Assembly (NCBI RefSeq): GCF_000801105.2
Contig: NC_079514.1
Span: 32,971,075-33,035,074 of the forward strand
DNA: 64,000 nucleotides
Direction: 5' to 3'
DNA from: Raphanus sativus
Taxonomy: Eukaryota; Streptophyta; Magnoliopsida; Brassicales; Brassicaceae
Part shown: positions 49,866 through 63,134 of the stretch, in pieces
Position numbering within the stretch: the first letter of the stretch is position 1
How the letters are laid out: each line of letters opens with the position of its first letter
Program-made: the position numbers and the translations under genes
The notes under the pieces: generated by a model
The model's input: the letters and a program-made list of their open reading frames with translations, nothing else
Databases searched by the model: none
What the model was told of the DNA's origin: nothing

Positions 49866-52523
49866 ATGTCTGAATCCCGTTTGCATTTGCATTTTCTCTC
49901 GCTAATCTTGCTCTGTTGTGTCTCCCTTTCAAGCTTCTTCGATTTAAACATCGACTATAGTAGCTATGTTGCTTGTGGTCCCCATCAGACTCAAGCTCTC
50001 ACAGAGTTCATGAACGAGTTTGATTGCAGCCAGTGCAACCTCAGTGATCCCTTTAATGGAGTCTGGTGCGATAACTCCACTGGTGCGGTAACAATGCTAC
50101 GACTCAGGGCATGTCTCAGTGGAACTCTAAAGCCCTATAGTAGCCTCTTCAGGTTACATCACCTCCGTTTCCTTAACCTCAGTCAAAACAACTTCATCTC
50201 ATCTTCACTTCCTTCGGAATTTGGCAATCTCAGCAGGTTAGAGGTCTTATCTCTTAAAAAAAGTCGCTTTGTAGGCCAAGTTCCTTCCTCTTTTAATAAC
50301 CTAAGCCTTCTTTCCTATTTATCTCTTTCTCGAAACCAACTCACTGGTAGTTTCCCACTTATATGGAATCTAACAAAGCTCTCGTTTTTAAGCCTTTATA
50401 GTAACTATTTCTCTGGAACTCTGAATCCCAATAGCCTGTTTGAGTTGCACCACCTCCGTTACCTTGACCTAAGTGAAAACAACTTCAGTTCATCACTCCC
50501 TTCTGAGTTTGGGAATCTCAACAAACTTGAGATCTTGTCTCTTTCCTCCAATGACTTTTTCGGCCAAGTTCCTCCCACAATTAGTAACCTAACCTTGTTA
50601 ACCAACTTGAACCTTGAAGACAACCAGCTCACTGGTAGTTTCCCACTTGTTCAAAATCTAACCATGCTTTCAGTTATAGTAATCAATGATAATCAGTTAT
50701 CTGGAACCATTCCATCTTCTCTCTTCACCATGCCGTCCTTATCAATTCTCAATCTGCATGGAAACCATCTCACATGTTCTATTGAATTTCCTAACTCCTC
50801 CACCCCATCTAGGCTGGAGTACTTGCACCTTGGGCATAACCATTTTGAAGGGAAAATCATAGAGCCTATCTCAAAGATCATCAACCTCAAGGTTCTTGAC
50901 CTTTCTTTCCTAAACACAAGTTACCCGATTGATGTAAGCCGCTTCTCCTCGCTAAAGTCTTTAATACAGCTTGATCTTTCCGGTAATAGTATATCTCCGG
51001 CCAGTTTACATACAGATTCAGACATCCCAACAAACATGAAGATTTTGTTGTTACAAGGCTGCAGCATCAGCGAGTTCCCAAATATCTTAAAGAACCTTGA
51101 GAAGTTGGAGATTCTATCACTGTCCGGCAATAGAATCAAAGGGAAAATCCCAGAGTGGTTATGGAAGCTTCCTAGTCTTACCACCGTGTTTGTTTCAAAT
51201 AATTCCATTACTGGTTTCGAAGGTCCATTGGACGTTTTGGTAAATTCATCGTTGAAGAATTTAGCTATTGGGATAAACTGCTTTGAAGGAGAAATTCCTA
51301 TTCTGCCATTCTCTATCAACGTCTTTGAAGCATCAGACAACAAATTCACAGGGAGCATATCTCTTTCATTCTGTAATTATAGGTCTCTGACGCAACTAAA
51401 GCTAGGTTACAACAACCTCACTGGTCCAATTCCTCAATGCTTGAGTCACAACAACTTGACGATTTTGAATCTCCGGAAGAACAACTTGGAAGGAAGTATT
51501 CCTGACGCCTTTTACATTGGTGCTTCTCTACGTTCACTCGATGTTGGACACAATCGATTAACTGGAAAACTTCCAAGATCTCTTCAAAATTGCTCATCTC
51601 TGGAGTTTCTAGTTGTTGACCACAACAGAATCGAAGACAAGTTTCCTTTCTGGCTCAAGGCTTTACCAAATTTTCAAATCCTTATCCTCACTTCAAACAA
51701 GTTCTATGGATCTATATCTCCTCCTGATCAAGGTCCTCTTGGGTTTCCAGAGCTGCACATATTTGAGATATCTGATAATAAGTTTACTGGAAGTTTGCCA
51801 CCAAGTTACTTTGTCAATTGGAAAGCATCGTCACTTACGATGAATGAAGATGGTGGTCTATATATGCTAAATGGAAAAATTATCTCTGAGAGATGGGCCT
51901 ATTATGATATAGAGACTATAGATTTGCGATACAAAGGTCTATCTATGGAGCAAGGGAGGGTCCTTAGTTCCTTTGCCACCATTGATTTTTCTGGGAACAG
52001 AATTGAAGGACAGATTCCTGAATCCATTGGTCTCTTGAAAGCATTGATTGCACTCAACTTCTCAAACAACGCTTTCACAGGCCATATTCCTCCGTCTTTT
52101 TCCAATCTGAGCAATCTCGAGTCACTGGACCTATCAAGTAACCAACTCTCAGGGACTATTCCTAATGGACTTGGAAGCCTCTCGTTTTTGGAGTACATAA
52201 ATTTGTCTCACAACCAACTCAAGGGTGAAATACCACAAGGAACACAAATTACTGGGCAGCCTAAATCTTCATTCGAAGGGAATGCAAGGCTTTGTGGTCT
52301 TCCTCTACAGGAAACTTGCTTCGGGACTATTACACCACCAACACAACAACCTCTGAAGGAAGAAGAAGAAGAAGAAGATGAAGAAGTGTTGAACTGGAAA
52401 GGTGTGACAATAGGGTATGGACCTGGAGTGTTGCTTGGATTAGCAATAGCACATCTCATTGCTACATACAAACCGGAGTGGCTTGTTATGGTAATTGGTC
52501 CGAACAAGCTCAGAAACCGTTAG
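49866..52523 (+). CDS. LRR receptor-like protein (RLP22/RLP23 type), intact
   Basis: This intronless 885-aa cell-surface immune-receptor type lacks a kinase; relatives signal through SOBIR1 and BAK1. It has a signal peptide at 1-about 24, an N-terminal cap with [15 protein letters not shown] (54-68), extracellular LRRs (about 75-800) broken by an island near 655-695 (MNEDGGLYM), and a C-terminal cap [11 protein letters not shown]. An acidic run (about 832-840) precedes a transmembrane helix (about 846-867) with GVLLG as a GxxxG motif, and a short basic tail (NKLRNR). ATG at 49866 follows a TATA box by 70 bp. It is the only unbroken member of the local array. Family resemblance is to A. thaliana RLP22/RLP23 (RLP23 binds nlp20 peptides). 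The ligand here is unknown. Confidence 0.95.
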   Translation: MSESRLHLHFLSLILLCCVSLSSFFDLNIDYSSYVACGPHQTQALTEFMNEFDCSQCNLSDPFNGVWCDNSTGAVTMLRLRACLSGTLKPYSSLFRLHHLRFLNLSQNNFISSSLPSEFGNLSRLEVLSLKKSRFVGQVPSSFNNLSLLSYLSLSRNQLTGSFPLIWNLTKLSFLSLYSNYFSGTLNPNSLFELHHLRYLDLSENNFSSSLPSEFGNLNKLEILSLSSNDFFGQVPPTISNLTLLTNLNLEDNQLTGSFPLVQNLTMLSVIVINDNQLSGTIPSSLFTMPSLSILNLHGNHLTCSIEFPNSSTPSRLEYLHLGHNHFEGKIIEPISKIINLKVLDLSFLNTSYPIDVSRFSSLKSLIQLDLSGNSISPASLHTDSDIPTNMKILLLQGCSISEFPNILKNLEKLEILSLSGNRIKGKIPEWLWKLPSLTTVFVSNNSITGFEGPLDVLVNSSLKNLAIGINCFEGEIPILPFSINVFEASDNKFTGSISLSFCNYRSLTQLKLGYNNLTGPIPQCLSHNNLTILNLRKNNLEGSIPDAFYIGASLRSLDVGHNRLTGKLPRSLQNCSSLEFLVVDHNRIEDKFPFWLKALPNFQILILTSNKFYGSISPPDQGPLGFPELHIFEISDNKFTGSLPPSYFVNWKASSLTMNEDGGLYMLNGKIISERWAYYDIETIDLRYKGLSMEQGRVLSSFATIDFSGNRIEGQIPESIGLLKALIALNFSNNAFTGHIPPSFSNLSNLESLDLSSNQLSGTIPNGLGSLSFLEYINLSHNQLKGEIPQGTQITGQPKSSFEGNARLCGLPLQETCFGTITPPTQQPLKEEEEEEDEEVLNWKGVTIGYGPGVLLGLAIAHLIATYKPEWLVMVIGPNKLRNR

Positions 52524-53592
52524 GATTGTTTTCAGTTTGATTATGATCCTTCCATGTATATCAAGTGGTTGATATGATTCCTTTTGTATGGAAGCATCTC
52601 TTTATGTTTGTTGTTGATTATCTGATGCTTTGTTTCTATTTTGTTTTCTATAAAGTAAGAACTAAGAAGGGTGAATGTTTAATAGTCAATTCATGGGCAT
52701 CTCTCTTTTTTTTCTACTGGGTAAAATGGAAAAAGCAATGAAGATGGTGAAAAGTATATTGCGGTTTATTGATATTCTAATATTCTAAAGAGAAATTGGA
52801 TTGCATACAACATAGCAACACAAAAAAAAGTTTTTAACCATAACAACTTCTTGGTTATGATATTCTTTGTATAATATGTATAAAGACAAAAAAATACCCT
52901 TCATTCTACTATTTCATTTTCACTCTCACTTCCATCGGTTATCACTTCATCTTGTTCTTCTGAAACTATTTTTTCCAGAATGATCTTTATTCTCTTTCTT
53001 TTGTCTCATGATCATTTATAAGCTTTATGAAATTCTTGGAAAGTGATACTTCGCATGTTGTGTAATCATCTGATCCAACAACTATATTTGATCACGTTTC
53101 TTCATATATTTGTTTGGGTTTACAATTTTAATACTTCGATATATGTGGATTAAAAACAAAAGATGCGTAAGAACTAATGGAGAAGATGAACAGCAAATGT
53201 TGTGTTGTACTATTCAATTTGATAAATATAGAATAGTACAACACAATGTACTATAACATCATCTCCACTCCTCCTCCTCCTCCTCTTTTTCCTCTTCCTC
53301 TTACATCATCTCCACTCCTCCTCCTCCCCGTGCACGCAACTCTCACAGAAGCTTTCCTTCGTGTCATAACACATACATTTATGGTGACATTCTCAAGTTG
53401 TTATGTTAACTTTGACCCTTCCAATTTGTTAGACACTGTGTACATACTAAAAATAAAAGTTTATGTGGTTGTGTCAAGTATTCCATATTCAAACTATCAT
53501 ATTAACTTTGACCCTCCCAATTGGTTAAACTACTCTAATTTTCTTCATAATCTATATCCCCATATCATACGTCATATATTCCATACTATTTT
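52524..53592. other. Intergenic, with a perfect 16-bp inverted repeat
   Basis: The RLP 3' flank (to about 52720) resembles the 3' flank of pseudogene 1 (23649-23860). TTGTGTTGTACTATTC (53200-53215) is repeated inverted at 53231-53246 with a 15-bp spacer. A CTCCTCCTCC-type pyrimidine run follows (53262-53330) with a second CATCTCCACTCCTCCTCC copy. No gene is supported. Confidence 0.5.
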
Positions 53593-54650
53593 AAATTACA
53601 GTATAGTATGATAAATTTCTTTTCTCTTCTTTTGTAATTTATATCTCCTTCTATGCCTCATAATTCTTCTTACTCAATATTTGATCAGTTACACTGTTTT
53701 GTTCTCTAACACTATTTCTATCTCTAAAGAAACTTTAAAGAATTTCATATATACAAATTTTGTGGGTGTGTCGAGTATTCTATACCATAATATGTATAGT
53801 ATAGTCACGTAATGGATAAAAGTTTGGGTTTAGGGTTTATGGTTTAAGATTAGGGTTTGGGTTTAGGGTATATGGTTTGGGTTTAGGGTATATGGTTTGG
53901 GTTTAGGGTTCATAGTTTGGATTTAGGGTTTATAGTTCAGGGTTTAGGTTTAGGGTATATGATTTGGGTTTAGAATTTTAGATTTGGGTTTAGGATATAT
54001 GAATTTGTGTTTGTTTATTTGTCTTTGCCTATATTATATGATTTGGGTTTAGGTTTAGGGTTTCTCTCTCTCTCTCTCTCAATTTATCATCTTATACTCT
54101 ATTTTAAATTACAGTATAGTATGATACGTTTCTTTTTCTCTTCTTTTGCACTTTGTATCTCCTTCTCTACCTTCTGATTCTTCTTACTCACTACTTGATC
54201 AGTTACATTATTTTGTTTTCCAACACCATCGCCACTCATCAGCTATTTCTCTAAAGAAATTTTAGAGAATTTCCTATATACAAAGTTTGTAGGTGTGTCG
54301 AGTTTTCCATACCATAATATGTATAACATAGTCATGTAATGATAATGGTTTGAGTTTAGGGTTTAGTGTTTAGGATTAGGGTTTGGGTTTAGGGTACATG
54401 GTTTGGGTATATGGTTTGGATTTAAGGTTTTGGTTTGGGTTTAGTGTTCAGAATTTGGGTTTAGGGTTTATGGTTTAGTGTTTGGGTTTAGGGTATATGG
54501 TTTGGGTTTAGGGTTTAGATTTGGGTTTAAGATTTAGGATTTGGGTTTAGGGTTTAGAGTATATGGTTTGAATTTAGGGTTTAGGTTTGGGTTTAAGATT
54601 TAGGATTTGGGTTTAGGGTTTACATTTTATGTTTTGAATAATCTATTCTA
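53593..54650. repeat. Two tandem ~510-bp units with degenerate telomere-like tracts
   Basis: Unit 1 (about 53593-54100) and unit 2 (about 54101-54650) both start AAATTACAGTATAGTATGAT, share a unique flank (TGTGTCGAGT, CCATACCATAATATGTAT), and then carry a tract built from GGTTTAGGGTTT/GGGTTTAGG words (53822-54062 and 54345-54622). The words are TTTAGGG-like, interspersed with ATATGGTTT and GATTT variants. This is not a regular (TTTAGGG)n array and no gene lies within it. Confidence 0.8.
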
Positions 54651-55039
54651 TATCTATATTATATATAGAATAGTATATAATTCGAGCATTTGATAATACA
54701 CAGATACGTTTTTCCATGTATGACTATATTCTTAATTGTCATAATCTTTCGACTATACATGTTATATAGTATAGTATTACAAATTCAGTTTTAGAGCTTC
54801 AAAATCAAACACACGCGCCTAAAAAAAGATTTTGGTCAAGATTGTGTGCTAATTATCCCATCCACCGTTTGCAACGGTAGAATGGCTATATGGTTGAGTT
54901 TTTCATCCCTTAAGTACATCTCACAAATTCTCCATATTCTAAAAGCAAAGAAACTGTTGAGACCTAATGTGACATAAAGACACCTAACGACCTTTTTGTA
55001 TAGAAAGCTTTGTGATTAGGTCACTGATTAATTTGGAGT
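54651..55039. other. Non-coding spacer
   Basis: About 54945-55030 matches the duplicated word block at 23940-24060 and 27925-28015 (AAGAAACTGTTGAGACCTAA and AGAAAGCTTTGTGATT), marking another copy of the RLP unit flank. Nothing else is recognised. Confidence 0.4.
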
Positions 55040-55840
55040 ACAATAACTAAAATAGGTCAACTGGAATCGATTGCAATACGAACAGAAAGTTGTTAATCCA
55101 AGGCTTATAGAGAATCATATCTATACAAAATTGTGAATTCATAACAGAACAAGTGAACAACTATACAATTATTTTAATGTTTTACTCCAAATAGAAAGTT
55201 TTCCTCATCTAACATACTCTCATTATTTTGTCGAAAAAGAAACGATACGACCCAATATCTTCTTGTATTTCTGGCTCATATCATACTACACACACTATAC
55301 AGAACCTCAGAATCTCGAAAACACCAAAGAAGAAAGAAGAATGACAGAGATGTAACTCAGCTAATTCACACATTTCTCCACGCGAAATTACACAATACAC
55401 ATACCAAATGGAGATTCTTGTTCCCTTAGTGTAAGGTCTTCTGTTAGCTAAACCATAACGTGACCACTTTGTCTATGAGACTATGACCAGGTCTGCGATT
55501 TGACACTCCACTAACATTATGTGCATGTCGACGATGTCGTTATGCTAAACTGATTTTTGTAGTTTTGAACCTATATGAGAAATTTCAAAGTGATGTCTTT
55601 CCAATCCAAGTTTTTTTTATTTTGTATTTTTCTGTTAAACTATTCCTATCCACAGTTATACGCTATAAAATCAACTAACGTGGATTTCATTACAGGATTG
55701 AGTGGCAATTAGCCACTTTGCCATACAGTACCACAAGCCAAATTACAAAGACTTCAACTTAGCTCTCTTTCGTCTTCTAGGTCAAGTTGGGTGACATAGC
55801 TCCAGCTGAAACCGACATATCATTATTTATACCACAAACT
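55040..55840 (+). promoter_or_regulatory. Orphan RLP promoter (no gene follows)
   Basis: It matches the RLP 5' blocks at 34070-34985 and 49060-49865, including TTACAGGATTGAGTGGCAAT and the TATA region TATTTATACCAC (TATA 55824-55831). Homology stops at about 55840, just after the TATA box. The leader and the whole RLP coding region are absent; unrelated sequence and a candidate LTR fragment follow. Confidence 0.7.
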
Positions 55841-55927
55841 AAGGTGCGACGTACAGTACGGGTTGTCACAAAACAACGAGTGTTTTGGTTCTTGTTCGAG
55901 AGACAAGAAATAATAATGATTGGCACT

Positions 55928-56083
55928 TGTAACGCCCCGATCGTCCATAGCTAATGAGCCACTTATGTCCGTGGGCCCATCTGACGGTCGGTCGTTAATC
56001 TCTTAAGTCTCGAAATCATTGTTTACTGACCCTGCAATAGTTTCTATTCATGGGTTGTTCTTGACCTTATCATTAATAAAACA
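55928..56083. mobile_element. Candidate LTR fragment
   Basis: It starts TGTAACGCCCCGATCGTCCA, the kind of sequence at the start of some plant gypsy-type LTRs. No matching end, PBS or duplication was found, and it is cut by the Stowaway MITE at 56086. Low confidence. Confidence 0.3.
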
Positions 56084-56085
56084 TA

Positions 56086-56323
56086 CTCCCTCCGTTTCAA
56101 TATACTTGATGTTTTAGAGAAGTTTGTTGTTTCATAATAGATGATGTTTGCACAAATCTATGTAACTTTAACTTTATCAAAAACTGTGTAACCAATTGAA
56201 TTTTTATTTATAATTAAATCAATTAGTCTTAAATTATAATTTAGTAATACTTTTAGTGAAAAATAGTTTTTTTTAATATTTGTGCATTAAAGTAAAACAT
56301 CAAATAATATGGAACAGAGGGAG
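56086..56323. mobile_element. Stowaway-like MITE, copy 2
   Basis: 238 bp. Begins CTCCCTCCGTTTCAATATAC and ends ATATGGAACAGAGGGAG, with TA duplications at 56084-56085 and 56324-56325. Non-coding. 56326-56907 to its right is spacer with no gene. Confidence 0.88.
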
Positions 56324-56907
56324 TATATCTTTCATAGATCATAGCCCAAACTTTCATCTGTTAGATAACTTCTTATGTAAGTCACCGAAAACTCGAAAAC
56401 CAGAGTGGATTTTAGATTCAACACTACATTCTTTTCCCAGCACATATGTTGCAATTCTCACTTTCAATCAACCCCTCAATCATGTGAACCGACCTTAAAA
56501 CATGAACATGTTAGATCCCATTAACCTTCAAAATATACGTAAATCAACCGAGGGAAGGTCGGCCTAGACCCTAGGGAAGAGTAGTTTATCATCATTGTTA
56601 CTAGTTGTCCTCTCCTCATCACAGTGAACAAAACAGAGATTGGAAAGACATAAGAACTACCTAGCTCGAGCGTGGAATGCATTCAATGTGGCTAAGAAAT
56701 GATTTACAATGGTTTGTGTCACTTCAAAATAACTTTTTCAAAATTAATGAAAAAAGGTCTTAATAAATTATTTACAATGGTTTATGGTTTACATGAACCA
56801 TGAAACTTTAAGGAACAAAACCTTAAGACAAAGAGTTCTTTTATTGGTAAATATATAGTTTACAACATCATATAAACGATCAAAAACACTTTTTTTAGTC
56901 CGAACCG

Positions 56908-59112
<2,205 letters not shown>

Positions 59113-59699
59113 TGGAGAAGGTGAGTGGGGTTGGTGAGAAGAGGTCGAGCTTTTGGGGGGGATTTGTAGAGAAGAGAGATTGTTGGAGGAGTTGGTGAGG
59201 CCAAATTTATTTATATTGTTTTTGGAAAAAAATTGGCCACCAACCCTTGTCAGTCGCCGGCGGCTGATAAGATCGCCGGGAATATAAAGTTTTTTTTGGG
59301 AAGATTAACTAACCGACGTTAGTTCTTTTAACTCCGTCAGCCCAGATGATAACACTTGTTAACGCCCGTTATCATTAACTGCTCATATTGATGAAAATAT
59401 TTTATGTTGTATATTTTCTTTATTATAGTTTAAAATAAATTTTAATAATAAACTAATTATTACAAAATATAAAAGTAACTAAATTTTGTTAAAAAAAATT
59501 GTTTTTATTACAGTTTTTAGCTTATTTTCAATATATTTTATAAACTAATATAAAACTAATATTATTATGATAATATAAGATCATACATGTTCTCTCTGTG
59601 CGAATTGAATCTGACTGGAATCTTGTTTATCTATTGTATTATGATTTCTTAAATCGGAGAAATGGATTTATAGGATTCAACTTTTGCTTGTTTTAAATG
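59113..59699 (-). promoter_or_regulatory. PAT upstream region
   Basis: A TATA-like AATATAAATAAATT lies at about 59204-59217 on the minus strand (ATAAATAAATT), some 95 bp before the start codon. The rest is AT-rich spacer up to the MULE-type MITE. No other gene is seen. Confidence 0.4.
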
Positions 59700-60520
59700 G
59701 AGAGAAAAGGGGAAGACGACCTATTTCCCCACCATAACTATGACATAATAATAAATGTACACACAGTTTCGACCTCATCCTAATTGCACACCACCAAAAT
59801 ATAACAACCTATTTCCACATACGAGGAAAGTTTGAAACTCGTTTCTCCCTAAACTTTGAAAATCGAACTAATACCAACAAATAGCGGTTTAAAATTGGTT
59901 AGTGTTCTCTAAACCTAAACTTAACCAATGACTAACCTACTTAAACCAAAAATTACCCAATTATGACCCGTTTAAAGAATGAAAACCCGATTAAATTAAC
60001 ATCAACCAACCCATGATCTGAGTTAAACAAATTACAAACCCTAAATCATTAATCCTGTAAGGATTTGCCTTCGAATTTGATATCAAGGGGATAACTAATT
60101 CTCCACACCAAAAACATGACCTCTTGCTCGAGCGCTAAAGACTCCACTCGAATTTCCAGATTCACGATTCATACTTTTTAGGATTTGGGAAACGAAATCT
60201 CTCTCTGAATTTTAGGGTTCTAAGCACATGAACTCGATTTTGGGGGATTTTAAAGGGGTTTCGGGTCGGGTTTAAATTGGTCCATAGTCGGATCTTTATC
60301 TGGTTCGAGGTCTACCAATATAACTAGTTTACTATCGGTCCATGTAATAAACCATTAAAACCAAGCCAAATCTTGGTCTGTGGGGAAACGAGTTTCGAAC
60401 TTTCCTTATATGTGGAAATAGGTTATTATACTTTGGTGGTGTGCAATTAGGATGAGGTCGAAACTTTGTGTACATTCATTACTATGTCATAGTTATGGTG
60501 GGGAAATAGGTCGTCTTCCC
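59700..60520. mobile_element. Mutator-like MITE with long TIRs
   Basis: Inverted repeats of about 150 bp: left from GGGAAGACGACCTATTTCCC (about 59711) to about 59855, right from about 60390 to 60520. They match at most positions. A 9-bp duplication TTTTAAATG flanks it (59691-59699 and 60521-60529), the Mutator-class size. Ten extra bases (GAGAGAAAAG) precede the left TIR. The 821-bp element has no transposase; its interior (59870-60380) is non-coding. Confidence 0.85.
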
Positions 60521-60862
60521 TTTTAAATGTTAAGTTGTTATATATGTAAATCTGGTTGTATGAGATTGCAAGGTAGATAGAGGTTTGTGATGGTCGCCTA
60601 ATTCTAAAGATTGCGAGGTACAAAACTATTTGTACTTATCATCTATTTTCGGAGATTGCAGAGTAAAAAGACGTTTGTACTTGTCTCCCGGTGGTAGAGA
60701 TTGAGAGTACAATGATGGATTCATGTACTAGGGGTATCTGTAGGTTGTTATTTTGCAGAGACTAACTATGTATCATCAGCGTAGTTCTTGTTTTGTTGGA
60801 CGCAATAGATACCTTGTTTATTTCACGTAAGAGGTAAATTCTCATAGTTGGAATTATATATA

Positions 60863-62600
60863 CTAGGTAATGAATCCACGCGATATCGCGTGGAAACTCA
60901 TTTTTTATAAATAAATATATCACTTTATAATTCAAATGTATGTAAAATATAAATTTTATTTTCAATAAATTTTATGTCAAAACATAGAACATATGTATTT
61001 ATATTTATCTATAGATAATATTAGAAATGTATATTTTGTAGTTTTAAATTACAACTAAAATACAAATACATCAATACCAATAAAATTATACATCTTTTAT
61101 TAATTTGGGTAAGTTACTCTAAATTTTTAAATTATATAACTTTAGAATAAATAAAAAATCTACATATTTTATTAATTTAGGCAAGTTACTCTAAAATTTT
61201 AAATTATATCAATTTATAATAAAAAATCTCTTTTTAAACATTAAAATATTCTTAAATCAAAATATATCGTTTATTATGTCGTTTACGAACGCCTCATAAC
61301 CCAATTTAATTTAGTTAGTATTACAAAACCATTATATATGTGTAATATGCAAAAATAGAAACAGACATATTTGTATAAAAATTTAAATACTAACTAATAC
61401 ACAACTCTTGAAACAAATATATAATAGATGACAAAGAATGAAACAAACAATAAAAAGACACATCTTAATATATAATGAAAAGACATAACTTTTAACAAGA
61501 AATAAAATTCCTACAAAAATATACAAATTTTCAACATTGTTTTGTTTTTTTTTAGATGCAACTTTCATGTATAAACGGATTTTCAATATTTTAGATACAA
61601 CTAATACACAACTCTTAAGAGATTCAATTTTCATATTAATAAACTAATTTTTATTTACAAAACAACCACAAATATTTATGAAATATTAATAAATAAATAT
61701 AAGCATAATAAAAACAAAAATACATAAATATTTGTATAAAAATGAAGAGATGCAACCTTCCATATATATAATAGTCACTTCTTTTAATTTAAAGGTGGTT
61801 ATTTGAAATGATAATTATATGAATACTCGCAATTTTTCAATTTAAATAGTCACATCTTTTCAATTTAAAGGTAGTTATTTTGAAATGAGATATATATATA
61901 TATATATGAATAGTTACAACTTTTCATTTAAATAGTTACATATTTTCAATAAATACTAACCATTACACAACTCTTTAAACAATTAATAAAAAGATACATC
62001 TTAATATATAACAAAAAGACATAACTTTTAACAAGAAATAAAATTCTTATAAAAATGCACAACTTTTCAACATTGTTTGGGTTTTTTTCATGTAAAAAAA
62101 TTATGAGATGCAAATTTCATGTATAAAACTTAAGAGATTCCAAAGTTCATATTAATACACTAATTTTTAGATATAAAACAATTACAAATATTTATGAAAT
62201 ATTAATAAATAGATATAAGCATAATAAAAACGAAAATACATAAATATTTGTATAAAATGAAGAGATGCAACTTTCCATATATATGAATAGGCACATCTTT
62301 TTAATTTAAAAGTGGTTATTTTGAAATGATAATTATATGAATAGTCGTAATTTTTCAATTTAAATAATCACATCTTTTGAATTTAAAGGTATTTGTTTTG
62401 AAATGATATATATATATGAATAGTCACAACTTTTCATTTAAATAGTCATATCTTTTAAATTTAAATACTAACTAATATACAATTCTTAAAACAAATAATA
62501 AAAGGACACATCTTAATATATAATGAAAAGACACAACTTTTAGCAAAAAAAAAATCTTATAAAAACAAATAACTTTTCAATATTGTTTGAGATTCCTATT
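60863..62600 (-). mobile_element. Helitron 3' end and AT-rich body (Hel-10), 5' end not found
   Basis: A perfect 18-bp palindrome CCACGCGATATCGCGTGG (60877-60894) is followed on the minus strand by ATTCATTAC and CTAG (60866-60863), with A at 60862 outside. This is a minus-strand Helitron 3' end. To the right lies AT-rich sequence with three large repeat units. The 5' end is not resolved; the right boundary given is approximate. No coding sequence. Confidence 0.55.
61380..62590. repeat. ~500-600 bp AT-rich tandem repeat, about 2.3 units
   Basis: Units begin near 61383, 61960 and 62462, each with ACTAA(C)TA(A)TACAC/ATACAA, CACATCTTAATATATAA, AAAAGACATAACTTTTAACA and CAACATTGTTT words. The first two also share AATAGTCACATCTTTT-type blocks and a (TA)n stretch. 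All lie in Hel-10. 62600-63134 to the right is spacer and the promoter side of the F-box gene. Confidence 0.75.
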
Positions 62601-63134
62601 ATTAGTAGATATGTATGTGGCTTACGCATCCCATACCTGACTCTCCTATTATTCACTTTTTTTTTTTCTATTTTAATCTTGGGGGCGTGCTCAGTCTATA
62701 TATAATTCAAAAACATGAAAAGAAAATAGGCAACATAACAAACTGTTGGCTCTCAAATTACTGAGAGGAGAGTTACAAATTAGAAAGAAAAGATAAAGAA
62801 GTTAAGTAGCCAAATATCGTTCACTCTTTTGAAAATATATAAACTTTGGAGAGATACGAATCCATATACAAAGAACGTTCTAAGCAATCCAAATCGTATC
62901 TAATTAAATCATGAATATATTGTTTTGTAACAGAATATAATATTTCAATTATCTTTTAACAAATCATTAAAATTTCCAATTTTACTATAGGTTTATCCAT
63001 AAAAAAGTTGCCATTACTTTAGGTTTATTCATAAAAAGGTTGCCATTTGCCTATAAATAGTGATCATCAATAACATAGAAGTATAGAACCAGTCCAAACT
63101 AAAAAAAGTGTTAGAAAAATCAGATAACTTCGAC

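Noticed and set aside
53246..53611. 121-codon open frame in the CTCC-rich region
   Set aside because: Low-complexity proline/serine start and no motif; it overlaps repeats.
59113..59204. Extended N-terminus of PAT or a separate gene at 58944-59204
   Set aside because: No ATG in that frame; the frame that splices correctly starts at ATG 59112 and gives a 475-aa protein with a transit peptide.
63108..63134. Longer N-terminus for the F-box gene
   Set aside because: The first codon there is GTG, not ATG; the first in-frame ATG is 63135, and it is preceded by leader-like sequence.
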